DNA of 64,000 bases from Apostichopus japonicus (GCF_037975245.1 NC_092570.1:823501-887500); one strand, 5' to 3'. Shown: positions 38,901 through 48,200, numbered from the stretch's first letter. The notes: generated from the sequence alone by a model not told the origin. Numbers and translations are program-made.

Positions 38901-41900
38901 AAGCAATCTTTATGATAACACAGACAGGAAATAAATTGCATTCAACAACTAACAATAATGGATGACCATCATGGAAAAGTTTGACTTTTCCTTTTAATTA
39001 CTCTAATAACAAGTCAAGAACACTCTTCCATTTATATTGTACAATAAACTCTAATGTTAACAGCTCATTACTGAAAGTGACCAGATGGGCATTTTTAATA
39101 TCAAGGAAATAAATTTCATTTCTGTGGAACAGTTGAAAGAATTCTTACTATTTTCAACAATATGCATTATTGTTAGCAACTAGCCCTGAAATCAGAACAA
39201 AGATATTTGACATATATCTCAAACTAGTGAATGTACATTAGAATCTATTTGAAAGTATTCAAATAGCAAAGAATTTTGAAATATGAAAATTACAAGCTAT
39301 AGCTTTTTAAATATTTTTAAAAACAATGACCTTTGTGTCTTTAGTCAAACTATTGAATATGCAATAGCAGGCCTTCAGTGGAAAAAATACTTGATTATTT
39401 AAGAGATTAATATTCAGCAATAGAAATTTTGGACATTGGTTGAAAACAAACTTGGACATAAGTAATTCCAACAGTTGAAAAATATAACACCATTCTTCAC
39501 CCCCTCCCCTGGAACCCCTCCCTGACATCCCTCTCCTGACACCCCTTCCCTGACACCCCTCCCCCAAAACCCCTCCCTGACACCCCTTCCCTGACAACCC
39601 TCCCCTGACATCCCTCCCCTGACACCCTCTCCCTTAACACCCCTCCCCTGACACCCCTCCCTTAACACCCTCCCTTAACACCCCTCCCCTGACATACCTC
39701 CCCTGACACCCCTCCCTGACATTCCTCCTCTGACACCCCTCCCATGACACCCTCCCCTAAAACCTAGCAGACATACTGTATAAAGTGAGAATAATTACCA
39801 ATAATATAAATGGGTAACCAAACAGGACAAAAGATGCAATCTTGAATGCAAAGTAAAACTTAAAATCCAGATTAAACTTGCTCCAAAAGCCTCTGTAGGA
39901 AAAGAGAATACAAAGTGTTTAATTTCACTATCAGTTCTAGTTTTATTACTGTTTGCTACCAAAGTACACATAACTTTGCAACAGTAAACATATTTTGATG
40001 CCATGTCATGTATTTTTTGGTAAATGTGTTTTTTTGCCATCAGTGTATTTGTATGTCTTCATGTTTAGACTGACACTGAGGAAGGATTGGGTAATGAGGG
40101 TGGGGGTAGGAAGGATTGGGCAATGAGGGTGAAGGCATGAACGGTTGGGCAATGTGGGTGAGGTTAGGAAGGGTTTGGCAATGAGGGTGAGGTTAGGAAG
40201 GGTTTGGCAATGAGGGTGAGGGAAGAAAGGGTTGGGCAATGAGGGTGAGGGTGGGAAGGGTTGGGCAATGAGGGTGAGGGTAGGAAGGGTCTGGCAATGA
40301 GGGTGAGGGTAGGAAGGGTTGGGCAATGAGGGTGAGGGTAGGAAGGGTTGAGCAATGAGGGTGAGGGTGGGAAGGGTTGGGCTATGAGGGTGAGGGTGGG
40401 AAGGGTTGGGCAATGAGGGTGAGGTTAGGAAGGGTTTGGCAATGAGGGTGAGGTTAGGAAGGGTTGGGCAATGAGGGTGAGGTTAGGAAGGGTTTGGCAA
40501 TGAGGGTGAGGGTAGGAAGGGTTTGGCAATGAGGGTGAGGTTAGGAAGGGTTTGGCAATGAGGGTGAGGTTAGGAAGGGTTTGGCAATGAGGGTGAGGGT
40601 AGGAAGGGTTGGGCAATGAGGGTGAGGTTAGGAAGGGTTGGGCAATGAGGGTGAGGGTAGGAAGGATTGGGCAATGAGGGTGAGGGTAGGAAGGGTTGGG
40701 CAATGAGGGTGAGGGTAGTGTAATACATTCAGTGGTATCTGCAAATACTTCTAAAGCTCAATTTGACAGATCAATTTTCAAAATGTTTCCCCTCTGCCTC
40801 CTACCACTGTCAAACCCACAAGTGAACAAATGTTTTAGCCAGCCAACAACATCTCTGGAGACTCCGGTACTATAACCTACTTCTCTACCGGGATGCTAGT
40901 CGACCAACCATATGGCCGAGGATCACAAACAGCAGGCAATGAATTATGGTTAATATGAAAAGATACTCACAAATCAAACATACGTTCTTCATTTGCAGTG
41001 ACCAACCAAAGGTACATGTTACTAAAAGTTAGGAGAACTGACAGGAAGAGAAAGATGAACCACGATCTCTCACACTGAAGAAGAAAAACAAATTGAACGA
41101 AAACTATATAAGGGACTAAGATAAATCATAAAGGATTAAGGTAAATCATACAGTGTTAAGATAAATCATACTCTATCTCTCTGTCTCTGTACAGAAGATT
41201 ATAAAAAAGGATTATAATGATTTGTATCAAAAAGAATTGACAGAAGTCATATGAAAGGTTGGATAAACAAACAATGCCCTCTCAAATTGAAGAAAAGAAA
41301 TTAATGAAAAGTCATGGGTATGATCTTGGCTCCTGAATCAGTTAAATTGTCCCAGCTGCAGAATGTCTCTGTGTTACTTGATGAAGTCACTTGATCGAAA
41401 TTTAACCAATTATGAAAAATGACATCCTATCACATGACTTGAATAATTAATTTCCAATGGTTATAATACAAACATTTCAATTTTAAAGAATTAAATAAGT
41501 ACTGTTAGTGTAGTCTCTGTATGATATCACAGACCACAGTGCAATTTATACATCCCAATGAAGTGAAGGAACTGCAAATATTTTTACATCGCAACAACAG
41601 CAAAATTAAAAGGGCTGGAGATCAATGTGCCAGCATTTAACAAGCTCTGTATTATATTTTGTTAAAATCTCAGGTTCTATTATTCACTTTGAAACATGTA
41701 TTTTCTATTGTTCTTTCACATTAGGAGGATATATACTGTTCAATATACACATTGACTCTCTTAAGGCTTGAAATTTCGCAAAGAAACACAAATATACCAC
41801 GTACTCCCCTGTCCCCTTACACCTGTCTCTCTCCCCCTCCCATGACAGCCAATAGGGACACCTCCCCCCCCTGTCTCCACACCCCTTGGAACGTTACTCA

Positions 41901-41997
41901 CGAGAGCCGTTGGTCGTTTGTCATGGTGTTTGCATCTGCATCCATAGAATATCGTTGCAAACACCGTACAGCATCGCTTGCAGCCCATCTTGACCAT
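8887..41997 (-). CDS. GDPD5: Six-TM glycerophosphodiester phosphodiesterase (GDE family), complete gene
   Basis: Fourteen coding exons join with GT-AG sites and agreeing phases into a 533-residue protein, close to the 540-605 residues of vertebrate GDPD2/4/5. Predicted order: Cys-rich cytosolic N terminus (1-32), TM1 about 36-58, TM2 80-98, TM3 119-138, TM4 154-176, TM5 188-208, a GDPD domain (PF03009 type) from about 221 to 480, TM6 489-510 and a basic-then-acidic tail. The active-site pattern is visible: H227 in IGHKGA, PENT at 235-238, E255 and D257 in GIESD, and H270 in CMHDDT. Members are plasma-membrane enzymes with the catalytic domain outside, which hydrolyse glycerophosphodiesters; vertebrate GDE2 also cleaves GPI anchors. 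The Arg of the usual HRGA is Lys here. The ATG at 41997 is chosen because the next residues align with the vertebrate N terminus (MV....C....YGCR); the frame is open upstream in the exon. A 5' UTR exon may end at a strong donor at 43289. Whether it is a one-to-one GDPD5 orthologue or the ancestor of GDPD2/4/5 cannot be told here. Confidence 0.9.
9590..9838 (-). mobile_element. tRNA-derived SINE (minus strand) in the last GDPD intron
   Basis: On the minus strand the A box TGGTCAAGTGG (9820-9830) and B box GGTTCGAGCCC (9776-9786) are followed by a TTGTGTCCTTGGGCAAAG motif. That motif is common just after the tRNA head in many aquatic-animal SINEs. The 3' end toward 9590 or lower is unclear. Confidence 0.8.
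9980..10065 (-). CDS. GDPD5: GDPD exon 13 (TM6)
   Basis: Encodes residues 485-512: a Tyr-Leu-Ile-Met-Trp-Val motif followed by a hydrophobic helix. It matches the YCLMWVTADLVSF region of vertebrate GDE2. The TTTCAG acceptor and AG|GTTTCT donor fit phases 0 and 2. Confidence 0.85.
11495..11681 (-). CDS. GDPD5: GDPD exon 12 (end of catalytic domain)
   Basis: Encodes residues 422-484 with STNVWTINKRWVYSLFWCG, equivalent to the SVNLYTVNAPWLFSLLWCAG block near the end of the GDPD domain. The acceptor GAAGACAG at 11682 is chosen because it alone gives the required phase 2 and the correct alignment. Confidence 0.85.
11612..11960. repeat. 177-bp tandem duplication including the 5' part of GDPD exon 12
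   Basis: Two copies in direct order, 11612-11788 and 11789 to about 11960, with a few substitutions and a shorter C tract in the second. The right copy carries about 70 bp of exon 12 (near 11789-11858) and its acceptor, but not the rest of the exon or its donor. Confidence 0.9.
11961..15113 (-). other. GDPD intron 11
   Basis: AT-rich intron with A tracts (13561-13575, 13717-13737), C-rich stretches near 12520 and 14390, and no exon that I can support. Confidence 0.6.
15114..15220 (-). CDS. GDPD5: GDPD exon 11
   Basis: Encodes residues 387-421, starting DFMKAPNGPHYVVF and ending in a phase-2 AG|GTACGT donor. This is the weakly conserved stretch between the LRPPPEGHPY block and the end of the GDPD domain. 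The call rests on the splice sites, the open frame and phases that match both neighbours. Confidence 0.75.
15766..15962. repeat. Three tandem copies of a unit of about 65 bp
   Basis: Three imperfect copies beginning near 15768, 15830 and 15901. Each contains ATAAA(T)ATAAAC, TTTGTC(T/A)ACAT and TATTTATTG(G/C)....ACAATAT. No function seen. Confidence 0.85.
17364..18985. mobile_element. hAT-type non-autonomous DNA transposon, 1622 bp
   Basis: Perfect terminal inverted repeats TAGTGTTCGACCGAT at both ends, flanked by an identical 8-bp direct repeat CAAATAAG (17356-17363 and 18986-18993). An 8-bp target duplication with TIRs of the form (C/T)A(A/G)NG is the hAT signature. The subterminal regions are packed with ACCGATT/AATCGG repeats, likely transposase binding sites. 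No transposase frame is present, so it depends on another copy. It sits in GDPD intron 10. Confidence 0.92.
19251..19935. repeat. Three dispersed copies of one unit with GGCCCAAA-rich spacers
   Basis: A motif containing ACCAACAACTGT.T.CCAAG....ATCTGA.TTA.GGTTG...(A/G)TTATTGCAAT occurs near 19257, 19630 and 19862. Between copies lies sequence built from TTGGGCCCAAA-like words, which are partly self-complementary. No coding meaning; the frames across it are chance. Confidence 0.75.
21149..21690. repeat. 16/17-bp minisatellite (CTTGCCATGGATACAG)n
   Basis: About 33 copies with variants (TGTCATGAATACAG, CCATGGAATACAG). Open frames on both strands, reading as repeats such as MDTACHGYSLP, come from the array and are not genes. 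Confidence 0.95.
21750..22645. repeat. Six degenerate tandem units of about 135 bp
   Basis: Units near 21754, 21882, 22030, 22168, 22306 and 22430 share the order TTCACACTTT / GCTGACC..AAATGACCTTTGACC / ACCA..CAATAG.G followed by a CATGCCA-like segment. The block ends in a CACACA-rich stretch at about 22590-22615. This is a decayed array or mobile-element body with no coding potential. Confidence 0.7.
23163..23889. mobile_element. Possible inverted-repeat DNA element, about 727 bp
   Basis: The ends 23163-23182 and 23870-23889 are inverted copies matching at about 16 of 20 positions (TTGTTCACATTTGAGAAC against the complement of the right end). Weaker similarity continues inward, including AAGG(A/G)CGATTA. 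A second TTCACA motif lies inside each arm. No clear target duplication was found, so the boundaries and class are open. Confidence 0.5.
24600..24824 (-). CDS. GDPD5: GDPD exon 10
   Basis: Encodes residues 312-386 with the block QTVPKLTELLDLA then INVLFDLRPPPEGHPY, a strongly conserved part of GDE proteins (VPPL..LL.LA....V.FDLR.PP..HPY). Phase 0 on both sides; ATCAG acceptor and ATG|GTGAGT donor. Confidence 0.95.
25669..25819 (-). CDS. GDPD5: GDPD exon 9 (second catalytic His)
   Basis: Encodes residues 261-311: SDGEHFCMHDDTLERTTNV then LNTGSWFLE. H270 is the second active-site His of the family and aligns with the FLMHDTTLRRTTNV segment of vertebrate GDE2. Phases 2 and 0. Confidence 0.95.
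26655..26957. repeat. Foldback (long inverted repeat) element
   Basis: The left arm (about 26655-26795) and right arm (about 26822-26957) are imperfect inverted copies around a spacer of about 26 bp. Their inner ends read ATTATTCCAGCGG and CCGCTGGAATAAT. Transcribed, it would form a hairpin of about 130 bp. It lies in GDPD intron 8. Confidence 0.8.
28079..28164 (-). CDS. GDPD5: GDPD exon 8 (metal-binding residues)
   Basis: Encodes residues 233-260: IAPENTMASFERA then YGIESDIRI. E255 and D257 are at the Glu-x-Asp position that binds the divalent metal in this family. ATTAG acceptor in phase 0; AG|GTAAAG donor in phase 2. Confidence 0.95.
29489..29853. repeat. Dispersed repeat, copy A (about 365 bp)
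   Basis: Nearly identical, in the same orientation, to 42328-42699. It contains GGTGTGAAGACT, TAATGCCGGTAATCTGACCT and CGATCCCAGAAAATAC. There is no coding capacity, and no obvious terminal repeat or A-rich tail. It lies in GDPD intron 7. Confidence 0.9.
30086..30234 (-). CDS. GDPD5: GDPD exon 7 (TM5 and first catalytic His)
   Basis: Encodes residues 183-232: TM5 (WYFLLLVALYLVPLFI), then SPCILEGKDL and LIGHKGAEH with catalytic H227. Vertebrate GDE2 has TISSPCIMEKKDL and LIGHRGAP here. Phases 1 and 0. Confidence 0.95.
31140..31920. repeat. Degenerate ATTGT/ATTGC pentamer array
   Basis: About 780 bp made almost wholly of TATTG, CATTG and GTATA words, with higher-order repeats such as GCAATATATCGTATTGCATGG recurring near 31258, 31376 and 31746. 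The Asn/Gln/Ile/Tyr-rich frames on the minus strand are products of the array. Confidence 0.9.
32205..32545. repeat. 63-bp minisatellite
   Basis: Between five and six copies of a 63-bp unit containing GAGACAAGATGA(A/C)ACTGGTAT and ATGACATGAGCTAGATTTCA. Because 63 is a multiple of three, the minus strand stays open as a 21-residue repeat (SSSCHLIPVSSCLIAALLHLK-like). It has no start or splice context and is not called as a gene. Confidence 0.95.
34347..34507 (-). CDS. Candidate alternative terminal exon of the GDPD gene
   Basis: After a TTTATCAG acceptor the minus strand is open for 53 codons in the same phase (1) in which exon 6 ends. It would read ...TLERK then GEPKMKKDIHFQTATLLPPE and so on to a TAA stop. 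AATAAA signals overlap the stop. Splicing exon 6 to it would give a protein of about 235 residues with four TM helices and no catalytic domain. There is no homology support, only signals and phase. Confidence 0.3.
36160..36253 (-). CDS. GDPD5: GDPD exon 6 (TM4)
   Basis: Encodes residues 152-182, FFGPFLHLFAVMTMTIITWF and IAGAFGTLERK. It aligns with APFLHVGAVAAVTMLSWIVAGQFARAER of vertebrate GDE2. Phases 0 and 1. Confidence 0.92.
37177..37275 (-). CDS. GDPD5: GDPD exon 5 (TM3)
   Basis: Encodes residues 119-151, a hydrophobic helix ILLVVVDIITIAIVVLSIL followed by WHFIPLSLM. The donor is set at ATG|GTGGGT because the nearby GTG|G GTAATT alternative would break the phase into exon 6. Confidence 0.88.
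37202..37493. repeat. 146-bp tandem duplication including most of GDPD exon 5
   Basis: Direct copies 37202-37347 and 37348-37493 differ at only a few positions. The right copy contains an acceptor and the first 74 bp of the exon (37348-37421), but the donor half is missing. Continuing from it gives a stop after about ten more codons. Confidence 0.95.
38310..38369 (-). CDS. GDPD5: GDPD exon 4
   Basis: Encodes residues 99-118, MFACLHMNLKEHLHLHAFHK, matching LCHIAVGQQMNLHWLHKIG of vertebrate GDE2. A 60-bp exon, phase 0 on both sides, with a CACCAG acceptor and AAG|GTAAAG donor. Confidence 0.9.
38550..38785 (-). mobile_element. tRNA-derived SINE (minus strand)
   Basis: On the minus strand the head TGGCCGAGTGAATAAAGGCA (38751-38770) contains an A box, and GGGTACGATCCC (38704-38715) is the B box. 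The body runs on toward 38550. It lies in GDPD intron 3. Confidence 0.7.
39490..39765. repeat. 14/15-bp minisatellite (CCTCCCCTGACACC)n
   Basis: About 19 copies of a C-rich unit. The minus-strand frame of Gly/Arg-rich repeats (GEGCQGRGV-like) comes from the array and is not a gene. It ends only about 35 bp from GDPD exon 3. Confidence 0.95.
39799..39892 (-). CDS. GDPD5: GDPD exon 3 (TM2)
   Basis: Encodes residues 67-98: GFWSKFNLDFKFYFAFKIAS and FVLFGYPFILL. The position and hydrophobicity match TM2 of GDE proteins. It enters in phase 2 and leaves in phase 0. Confidence 0.85.
40077..40716. repeat. 29-bp minisatellite (about 22 copies)
   Basis: The unit contains GGGTGAGGGTAGGAAGGGTT followed by GGGCAATGA, with T/G variants. 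Long minus-strand frames of PSLPNPSHPHPHCPT type are products of the array. It lies in GDPD intron 2. Confidence 0.95.
40971..41074 (-). CDS. GDPD5: GDPD exon 2 (TM1)
   Basis: Encodes residues 33-66: CERSWFIFLFLSVLLTF then NMYLWLVTANEERMFD. It aligns with WERLWFLLLTFTFGLTLTWL of vertebrate GDE2. CTTCAG acceptor and GTGAGT donor; phase 0 to 2. Confidence 0.92.
41902..41997 (-). CDS. GDPD5: GDPD exon 1 of the coding sequence
   Basis: Encodes residues 1-32, MVKMGCKRCCTVFATIFYGC then RCKHHDKRPTAL, rich in Cys and ending at CTC|GTGAGT. The exon itself seems to begin at 42027 after a TTCCAG acceptor, so transcription starts further upstream. Two in-frame ATGs (41997 and 41988) are possible starts. 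Confidence 0.85.
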
Positions 41998-42327
41998 TCC
42001 AAGTGACCAAAGAAGGAACGCGGATACCTGGAATGTAGGAAAGTCATTGATCAGAATGTGTGGTTAACTGTACTGTTCTTCCAAGGTACATAAGAAGGCT
42101 AGAATTTCAGAATGAATGGATTCGAGCTATCTTCACATAAAGTTTAGAAATGGTCCAAGTTTTGAAGAGACATCAAGAGAAGGAATAGGGTTCTAAATGG
42201 CAGCATGGTTCAGCAGTTGGATCCATTCAAATTGTATGCCATCCCCCCTCCCCCAACCTCCCCCCCACGGCAAATTTTTTTGTCGCTCTCCTAATTCTGA
42301 TAAAGCCCTGAAGTGTATACCATTACA

Positions 42328-42699
42328 GGGTGTGAAGACTCTCGCAAAAAAGAAAGGTCTAATGCCGGTAATCTGACCTAGTTTCTCATGAGGTGTAACA
42401 AAAGTGTTAGACACCACCAATGATCGATCCCAGAAAATACACACACAGCTTGCTACCATCGGTAATTAGACACTAGTGTACAGTCAGTACATACAGCTGC
42501 GGTCAATACCCACAGCACAGTGTACAAATGATACAGCGATGGACATCTCAGGTCCAGCTAAAGATAACAAGGTATCACGTTTCATCACTGTCTGCATTTT
42601 GTAGCGACACAAACAAAACGTCACTTGCAAGCAATGGAAAGTAACTTTTTCAGATGTCCGCACGCGGTTTGGGGCAAGTCTTCAATTGATGCCTTTAAT
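42328..42699. repeat. Dispersed repeat, copy B (about 370 bp)
   Basis: Second copy of the 29489-29853 repeat, same orientation and about 90 percent identical by eye. It differs by small indels and an extra GATGTCCGCACGCGG-like insertion near 42655. Confidence 0.9.
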
Positions 42700-45600
42700 A
42701 CCAAGCTACTTGTCACACACTAAACCATTGCTATATATGCTGTTTATTTTTATAATCCTTAACTTGCAAGAATAGAATCAAACCTATACATGTGTAATTA
42801 TCCAAACCAATTGCTATATTGATATGATATCGATGTTCAATTACTACAATATATTTCTATGTACCAGATAAAGGCTACTTCTTATAAGTTAAGTTATCCA
42901 TGTAAGCATACATTATTGACAACATTAAATCCACAATATCCCTAAATTTGAGAAACATTCAAAATTGTGAGACAATACACAATGTTCACCAAACGTTACT
43001 AGTACGTGCCAAATTCAAACTTAAAAGTCCGAAAAGCATACTATAGCTTACAATATCCTCTGTAATGTCATGGTCCATACATGGACAGACACAAACATTG
43101 ATGATTATTAACTCAGAGGACAATTAACAGTTGTGGACGCATATCAAATTTTCCTGTTATTAGTATTTTACACGTTATGCAATATCAATACCATACAGTA
43201 CTTAAAACTAAACACTCACTGATTTAAAACCAAACTTTAAAAACAATTCCACAAATTAATACATGTTATATCCTTGTATGTAACTCACCTTAAATCCAAA
43301 ACGATTGAGAAAAAAAGAAAGGGAACCACAAAATCGATATCAAATTATAAGTGCTAATAAAGTGTAATATGACCATTTAATATCCTTATGGTAAGTCCAG
43401 TATGAATATTAATGCTTAGAACTATATGCTCAAACAGTGTCTTTTACATGTGTACTAAAGGGCATTTGGCACGTAGCATTATAGTTCCTCGTCCGTGTAG
43501 CTCTCACCAACATCATCAAAATCTGTTTATTTTTGTACTTCCTTCCACCACTTAGAAAGACTTCCTTTGAAGATGAAGATCACTAATTCAAAGTTATCAT
43601 GTTGACACTGGCTCGAAATATGAAAAGTTAATAAAGCACAGCTCAGGATATGGCCGAAAGTCAACAAGCTGATTTAAAAGACAAGTTTTAAAGGCAGATA
43701 AAAACTGGCATTTTCAGGAAGCGATATTCGAACATTCAAGCTTTTGGTCTTCAATATTTTGGTCTTCTGGATGATCAGAGAAAGCCACATTTTGTATCAG
43801 GTTGCAAAGTTTTGTTGCTCTGACCAAACCACAATATTCACACATAGTCAAATACAACCGGATATAACTGGTTGGAATCTTAGATATCCCCTACATAATT
43901 AGAAAGGGTTTCCACGTTGCATGTTTTTATATTGTCTGCACGTGTATACAATGATTAATTAATCTAAGAATGAGAAAGGTGAAATTATCTGTGGATCTTA
44001 CCATCCAGGACAGCTGCCATAACTAGCAATTGCTTAAGCCTTAACTTTGGTCTTCCATTGTAATGTAGTTAATAATGTATCCAGGTTAATAGTACATAAT
44101 CTGCTTAGCAAATGGTATAAATGTTAAGATGTACTGTAATTTGGTATTATTCATACAAGTTAAAAGACTTTTCATACTACCATACTGAATTTTAATACAC
44201 CATTTACTGCATTGCATTGCATTATACTGTCACAGACTGTCACAAGACTGTCACAGTATATGGAAACTTGAAAAGTTACAAAGTTTTACTCTTCTGCAAG
44301 TTACCTACGGTTCAAAGGTCAACAGTATTGCCACATAATATGCTAGTCAGTTACTAAAATAATTTTCACTCATGGGTTGAACTTTAACATGCATATGGAA
44401 CCCTCATTTTTAGACAATTAGACATATATGTCTGGAAATAAATTTGAAAGGTCAGACAAGTATTTTGAAAAACTTGAAGTTTATAATCCATTGCAAGATC
44501 AATTTCAAGTACAAGAAAAAAATTCAATAGAAGTATAATAGTGAATTTCAATATTATCGAGCAGAGTTGACTTGTTACAATGTGGCTATAGTGATAGGCT
44601 TGGTCACATATGTTGAACTGACAATTTAATAAAATGCTATATTCATAATTCAAGAATAATTAAACATACATGCACCTACCTGAAATGACCAGAGAAATAC
44701 CAAACCCTCAAGCAATTGGGTACTTTGTAACCTAAACCACACGCTAAATTTCACAGATGACTTATATAGCAGTTGGTAAATTGCAATGACACTGTAGCTC
44801 TCTGGAACATTTAATGATGTAGAAATTGTTACCAAAGAACACCTATCTACCTTGACTTTCTAGAGAAGCAATGACCCTTTAGCATTCATCAAGTCTTTTG
44901 TTTTCCTTGAACTTTCTCAATGCACTATTTTGTTATTGAACATTATATTATTGCACAGTTTGAATAGAACTGTCAATACTTACAAAATAGTTTTGAAATA
45001 TTTGACACTGTCTTTAAGAAGCCTACAGCCTTGAAATGACACGTAAATCTCAATCTCAGCTGTCAATCTTAGTCTACCTTGAGTACTGTGAAGTACATGT
45101 CCATGAATGATTTAAGGATATACATGTGATCAGCAATATGGAAACTTTTATTTCTGAGTTTCAAGGTTATCTGCTGAAAAGATTGACTTGACAGAAAACT
45201 TTAGCTTGACCTTCAAAACTATGGATGGAAAGCAGCAAGACCTGTACTTACAGATGACTTCTTCATAAAAAATTTAAAAAACATATCAAAATCAGAGAAA
45301 TTAAGACCACATGCATACATATGCATGAAGTACAATGATCTAGATTCACTTTGTCTATTTACAGTTCATTGCTACACATTGTCATTTTAGGTCTAACCTG
45401 CATCACTTTTTTTTATTAAAATGGACATAATTCCTTCACTATGAAAAGTTAACCTTTACATAAGCTTTCAACTTTCTGGTTTATGATGTACATTAGCTGT
45501 ATTGAAAAGGCACTGTATGTCTGATTATCTAAAATATTAAATACAACTTTTTAGTTCTAATATGGTTAATCAATGTAACATTGTAGGAGGGTTAAATAAG

Positions 45601-45897
45601 ACTATGTAGTAGGCCTAAACTAATATATTTAAGGTTTTCACAACCATTCTGATCTTTCTCCTTTTTCTAAGTTTGTATAATTTCTTTTAAGACCGGTATT
45701 TTAATAATCTTTTACATTAACTGAATCAATGTTTATCTTTGTCTTTGAAGAAGAAGCATACTTGTAGCCTTCCTTGTTGTTTAAATATCATTCTGTGTCC
45801 TACTGAAGAAAACTTACTATAGGAAACAATAAAATGAAATTTTATATAACTTGACCATTAGATGAGCATTAAAAATCCAGATTAATAGCAAGGATCA
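42700..45897. other. Intergenic or 5' UTR intron of the GDPD gene
   Basis: AT-rich DNA. A strong minus-strand donor AAG|GTGAGT at 43289 could end an untranslated first exon that joins the acceptor at 42028. I see no coding exon. Confidence 0.4.
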
Positions 45898-46246
45898 CAA
45901 GGATCCAGAACCCCAGTCAATGAGATTCTCAGATCCAGTACCCCAGTCAATGAGATCCTCAGATTAGCTAGTACCCCAGTCAAGAAGATGCTCAGATCCG
46001 GTACCCCAGTCAAGGTGATCCTCAGATCCAGTACCCCAGTCTAGGAGATCCTCAGATTAGCTAGTACCCCACTCAAAGAGATCTGCAGATCCAGTACCCC
46101 AGTCAAGAAGATCCTCAGATCCAGTACCCCAGTCAAAGAGATCCTCAGATCTAGTACCCCAGTCTAGGAGATCCTCAGATCCAGTACCCCAGTCAAGGAG
46201 ATCCTCGGATCAGCTAGTACCCCAGTGAAAGAGATCTGCAGATCCT
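45898..46246. repeat. 30-bp minisatellite
   Basis: About eleven copies of a 30-bp unit containing CAGATCCAGTACCCCAGTCA, some with TTAGCTAGTACCCC in place of TCCAGTACCCC. Confidence 0.95.
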
Positions 46247-46504
46247 GTTGCTTTCTATACACTAAACTGGCTCAAATTTATATTGACCAATCATTAACAA
46301 TCCAGGAAGTACTTCTGGAAAAAAGGTCACTTCAGTACCCAAACATGTCCTCAAAGGGCAACTACTCATCTGAAAATATATATTGTCTCAAAATATGCTA
46401 GAGAGTCCAAGAATGGTCAGCAACAGATGCATGTTTAGATTTTGTTTTGCATCCTGTTTTTAAGCATCTTACCATCCATGCAGCATTAGGTGTAATCATT
46501 TCAT

Positions 46505-46800
46505 CAGGCGCATAGCCAGGAATTTGCCAAGGGAGGGGCGAAACTGTAGATTCAGCATTGCAAACTATCTAAGCGTAGCGCCACCATGAGTTAGCGCGAA
46601 GCGTACAAGAAAATTTTGGCTAAAAATGCCTCCCAGATCGCTGGAAATGGCACTTCCCAGGCCTTGTAAGTTGCATCTTAGCATTTTCTCTTTTGAAAAT
46701 ACTAGCGATATCATAAAAACATTAAAGAAAAAATTAAAAAATATGCTCAAGGGGGGGTGGCTGCCCCCTTCGCCCCCCACCCCCCTTGGCTATGCGCCTG
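46505..46800. mobile_element. hAT-type MITE, 296 bp
   Basis: Terminal inverted repeats CAGGCGCATAGCCA at both ends and an identical 8-bp direct repeat CATTTCAT on each side (46497-46504 and 46801-46808). The length, TIRs and duplication size fit a non-autonomous hAT element. No coding capacity. Confidence 0.92.
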
Positions 46801-46808
46801 CATTTCAT

Positions 46809-48040
46809 TTGACCATCTTTGATTTTAATTTAGAAATAACCTAGAGGAGGATATGTAAATCCCTGGAAAATCCATTTGAAACATACTAAGTTGCTAAAAT
46901 TGTGGATCACTCTATCACTGATCACTCTATGCAATTAGAACTTTGTTGACATTAATAGTTAACAGTACAGTATGATGAAGTATTGGCACGGTGGGATAAA
47001 TAAACACTATAGACAGGCTAATTCAAGTGTACAGTATTCCAGATACTAAAAAACCTATGTCTACAGCATTGAGTAAGTAGGGTAAGTAAAAAAAGTAACA
47101 CAGCAACAATACGTTTTAGCATTGAACCACTTAAATGAATAATATCACACTTAGGACAATATCACTTGATCATGACATGTCCATTTTACATGGAATACAC
47201 AATTTGATTGACACTGTATGTCATTAAGTACATTCTACAACATTTTGTTATAATGTATACTTTAAACATCATACAAAATGAGATACATATATCCATTGAA
47301 TTCCACAAGAAAAGATTCAAACTTCTTAAATCAATCCTGTAAGTGAATAATGCACGACTTGAATGCAAACTATTTTATTTCACAAATAAAACAAGCTTCC
47401 TGAAAAATAAAGTGACTTACTGTTCTGAATAAGAATGTGAGTAAAAACCAGACTACTAAATATCCCTACATCCTTCTTTCTGCTCCTGATTGAAATGCAA
47501 CATTAGACAACTTAGCCGTGTGATAACGCATACTTGTTAAGGAGTATACAAATCATGAACAGGAAACCGCCGAAGGCAAGCTTCCGTAAGCTAGTGGCAA
47601 CTAGTTGCGCAATGATTGTCCTTTGTACACAGATGAGAGCTTCCTATACACTTAAGTTACAACTCACTTTAACTTGGCCATGGAAGTTTCACTTTCAGAT
47701 TGACTCAACTTGAAATTAATGCAGGCCATCCCCATTCTGTACTGAGCAACAAAACTGCACTAGCTACACTTGCCAGGTTGAACTTCTGAGTAATAGGGTC
47801 TAACTAAAGGCTAAACATAAATGTCCGTGAAACTGATGGTACAGAATTAGCCTATATCCAACTCTATGGATTAGAATTTGTAGTTTGGCCTAAGTTATTA
47901 TCAGTACAGTGGCTTTACAGTGGAACTGGTACATATATACTAGCAAAAGTAGCAAGCCAAAGGAGACCAACTGACTGACTTTCCGGAACAACAAAACTTA
48001 ACTCACGTATTTAATAACTTGTGTCATTTTACATTAGTTT
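46809..48040. other. Intergenic DNA upstream of ATP6AP2
   Basis: AT-rich sequence with no supportable exon. It probably includes the divergent promoter region between the minus-strand GDPD gene and ATP6AP2. Confidence 0.4.
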
Positions 48041-48043
48041 CTT

Positions 48044-48049
48044 CACGTG
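48044..48049. promoter_or_regulatory. Second E-box CACGTG upstream of ATP6AP2
   Basis: TTCACGTGCA, about 195 bp upstream of the ATP6AP2 start codon. It matches the CACGTG core but not the full CLEAR palindrome. Confidence 0.4.
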
Positions 48050-48200
48050 CATCTATTGCAATAGGAACAAAAGACGAAGCGAAAACACCGATAACTTTCA
48101 ATGCCAAAGACTGAGAGGAGTTGCATACTGCTGTCTGCTTTTCCAGTCGTGATCATAATTACGTAATATTTGTTTTGAGCCGATTCAGCCATATATTTGC

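Noticed and set aside
40006-40703. Pro/Ser/His-rich secreted repeat protein on the minus strand
   Set aside because: Translation of the 29-bp array; no signal peptide, splice sites or non-repeat domain.
44384-44835. Hydrophobic minus-strand frames upstream of the GDPD start
   Set aside because: Separate frames with no agreeing splice sites into the GDPD exon at 41997; the composition is AT-driven.
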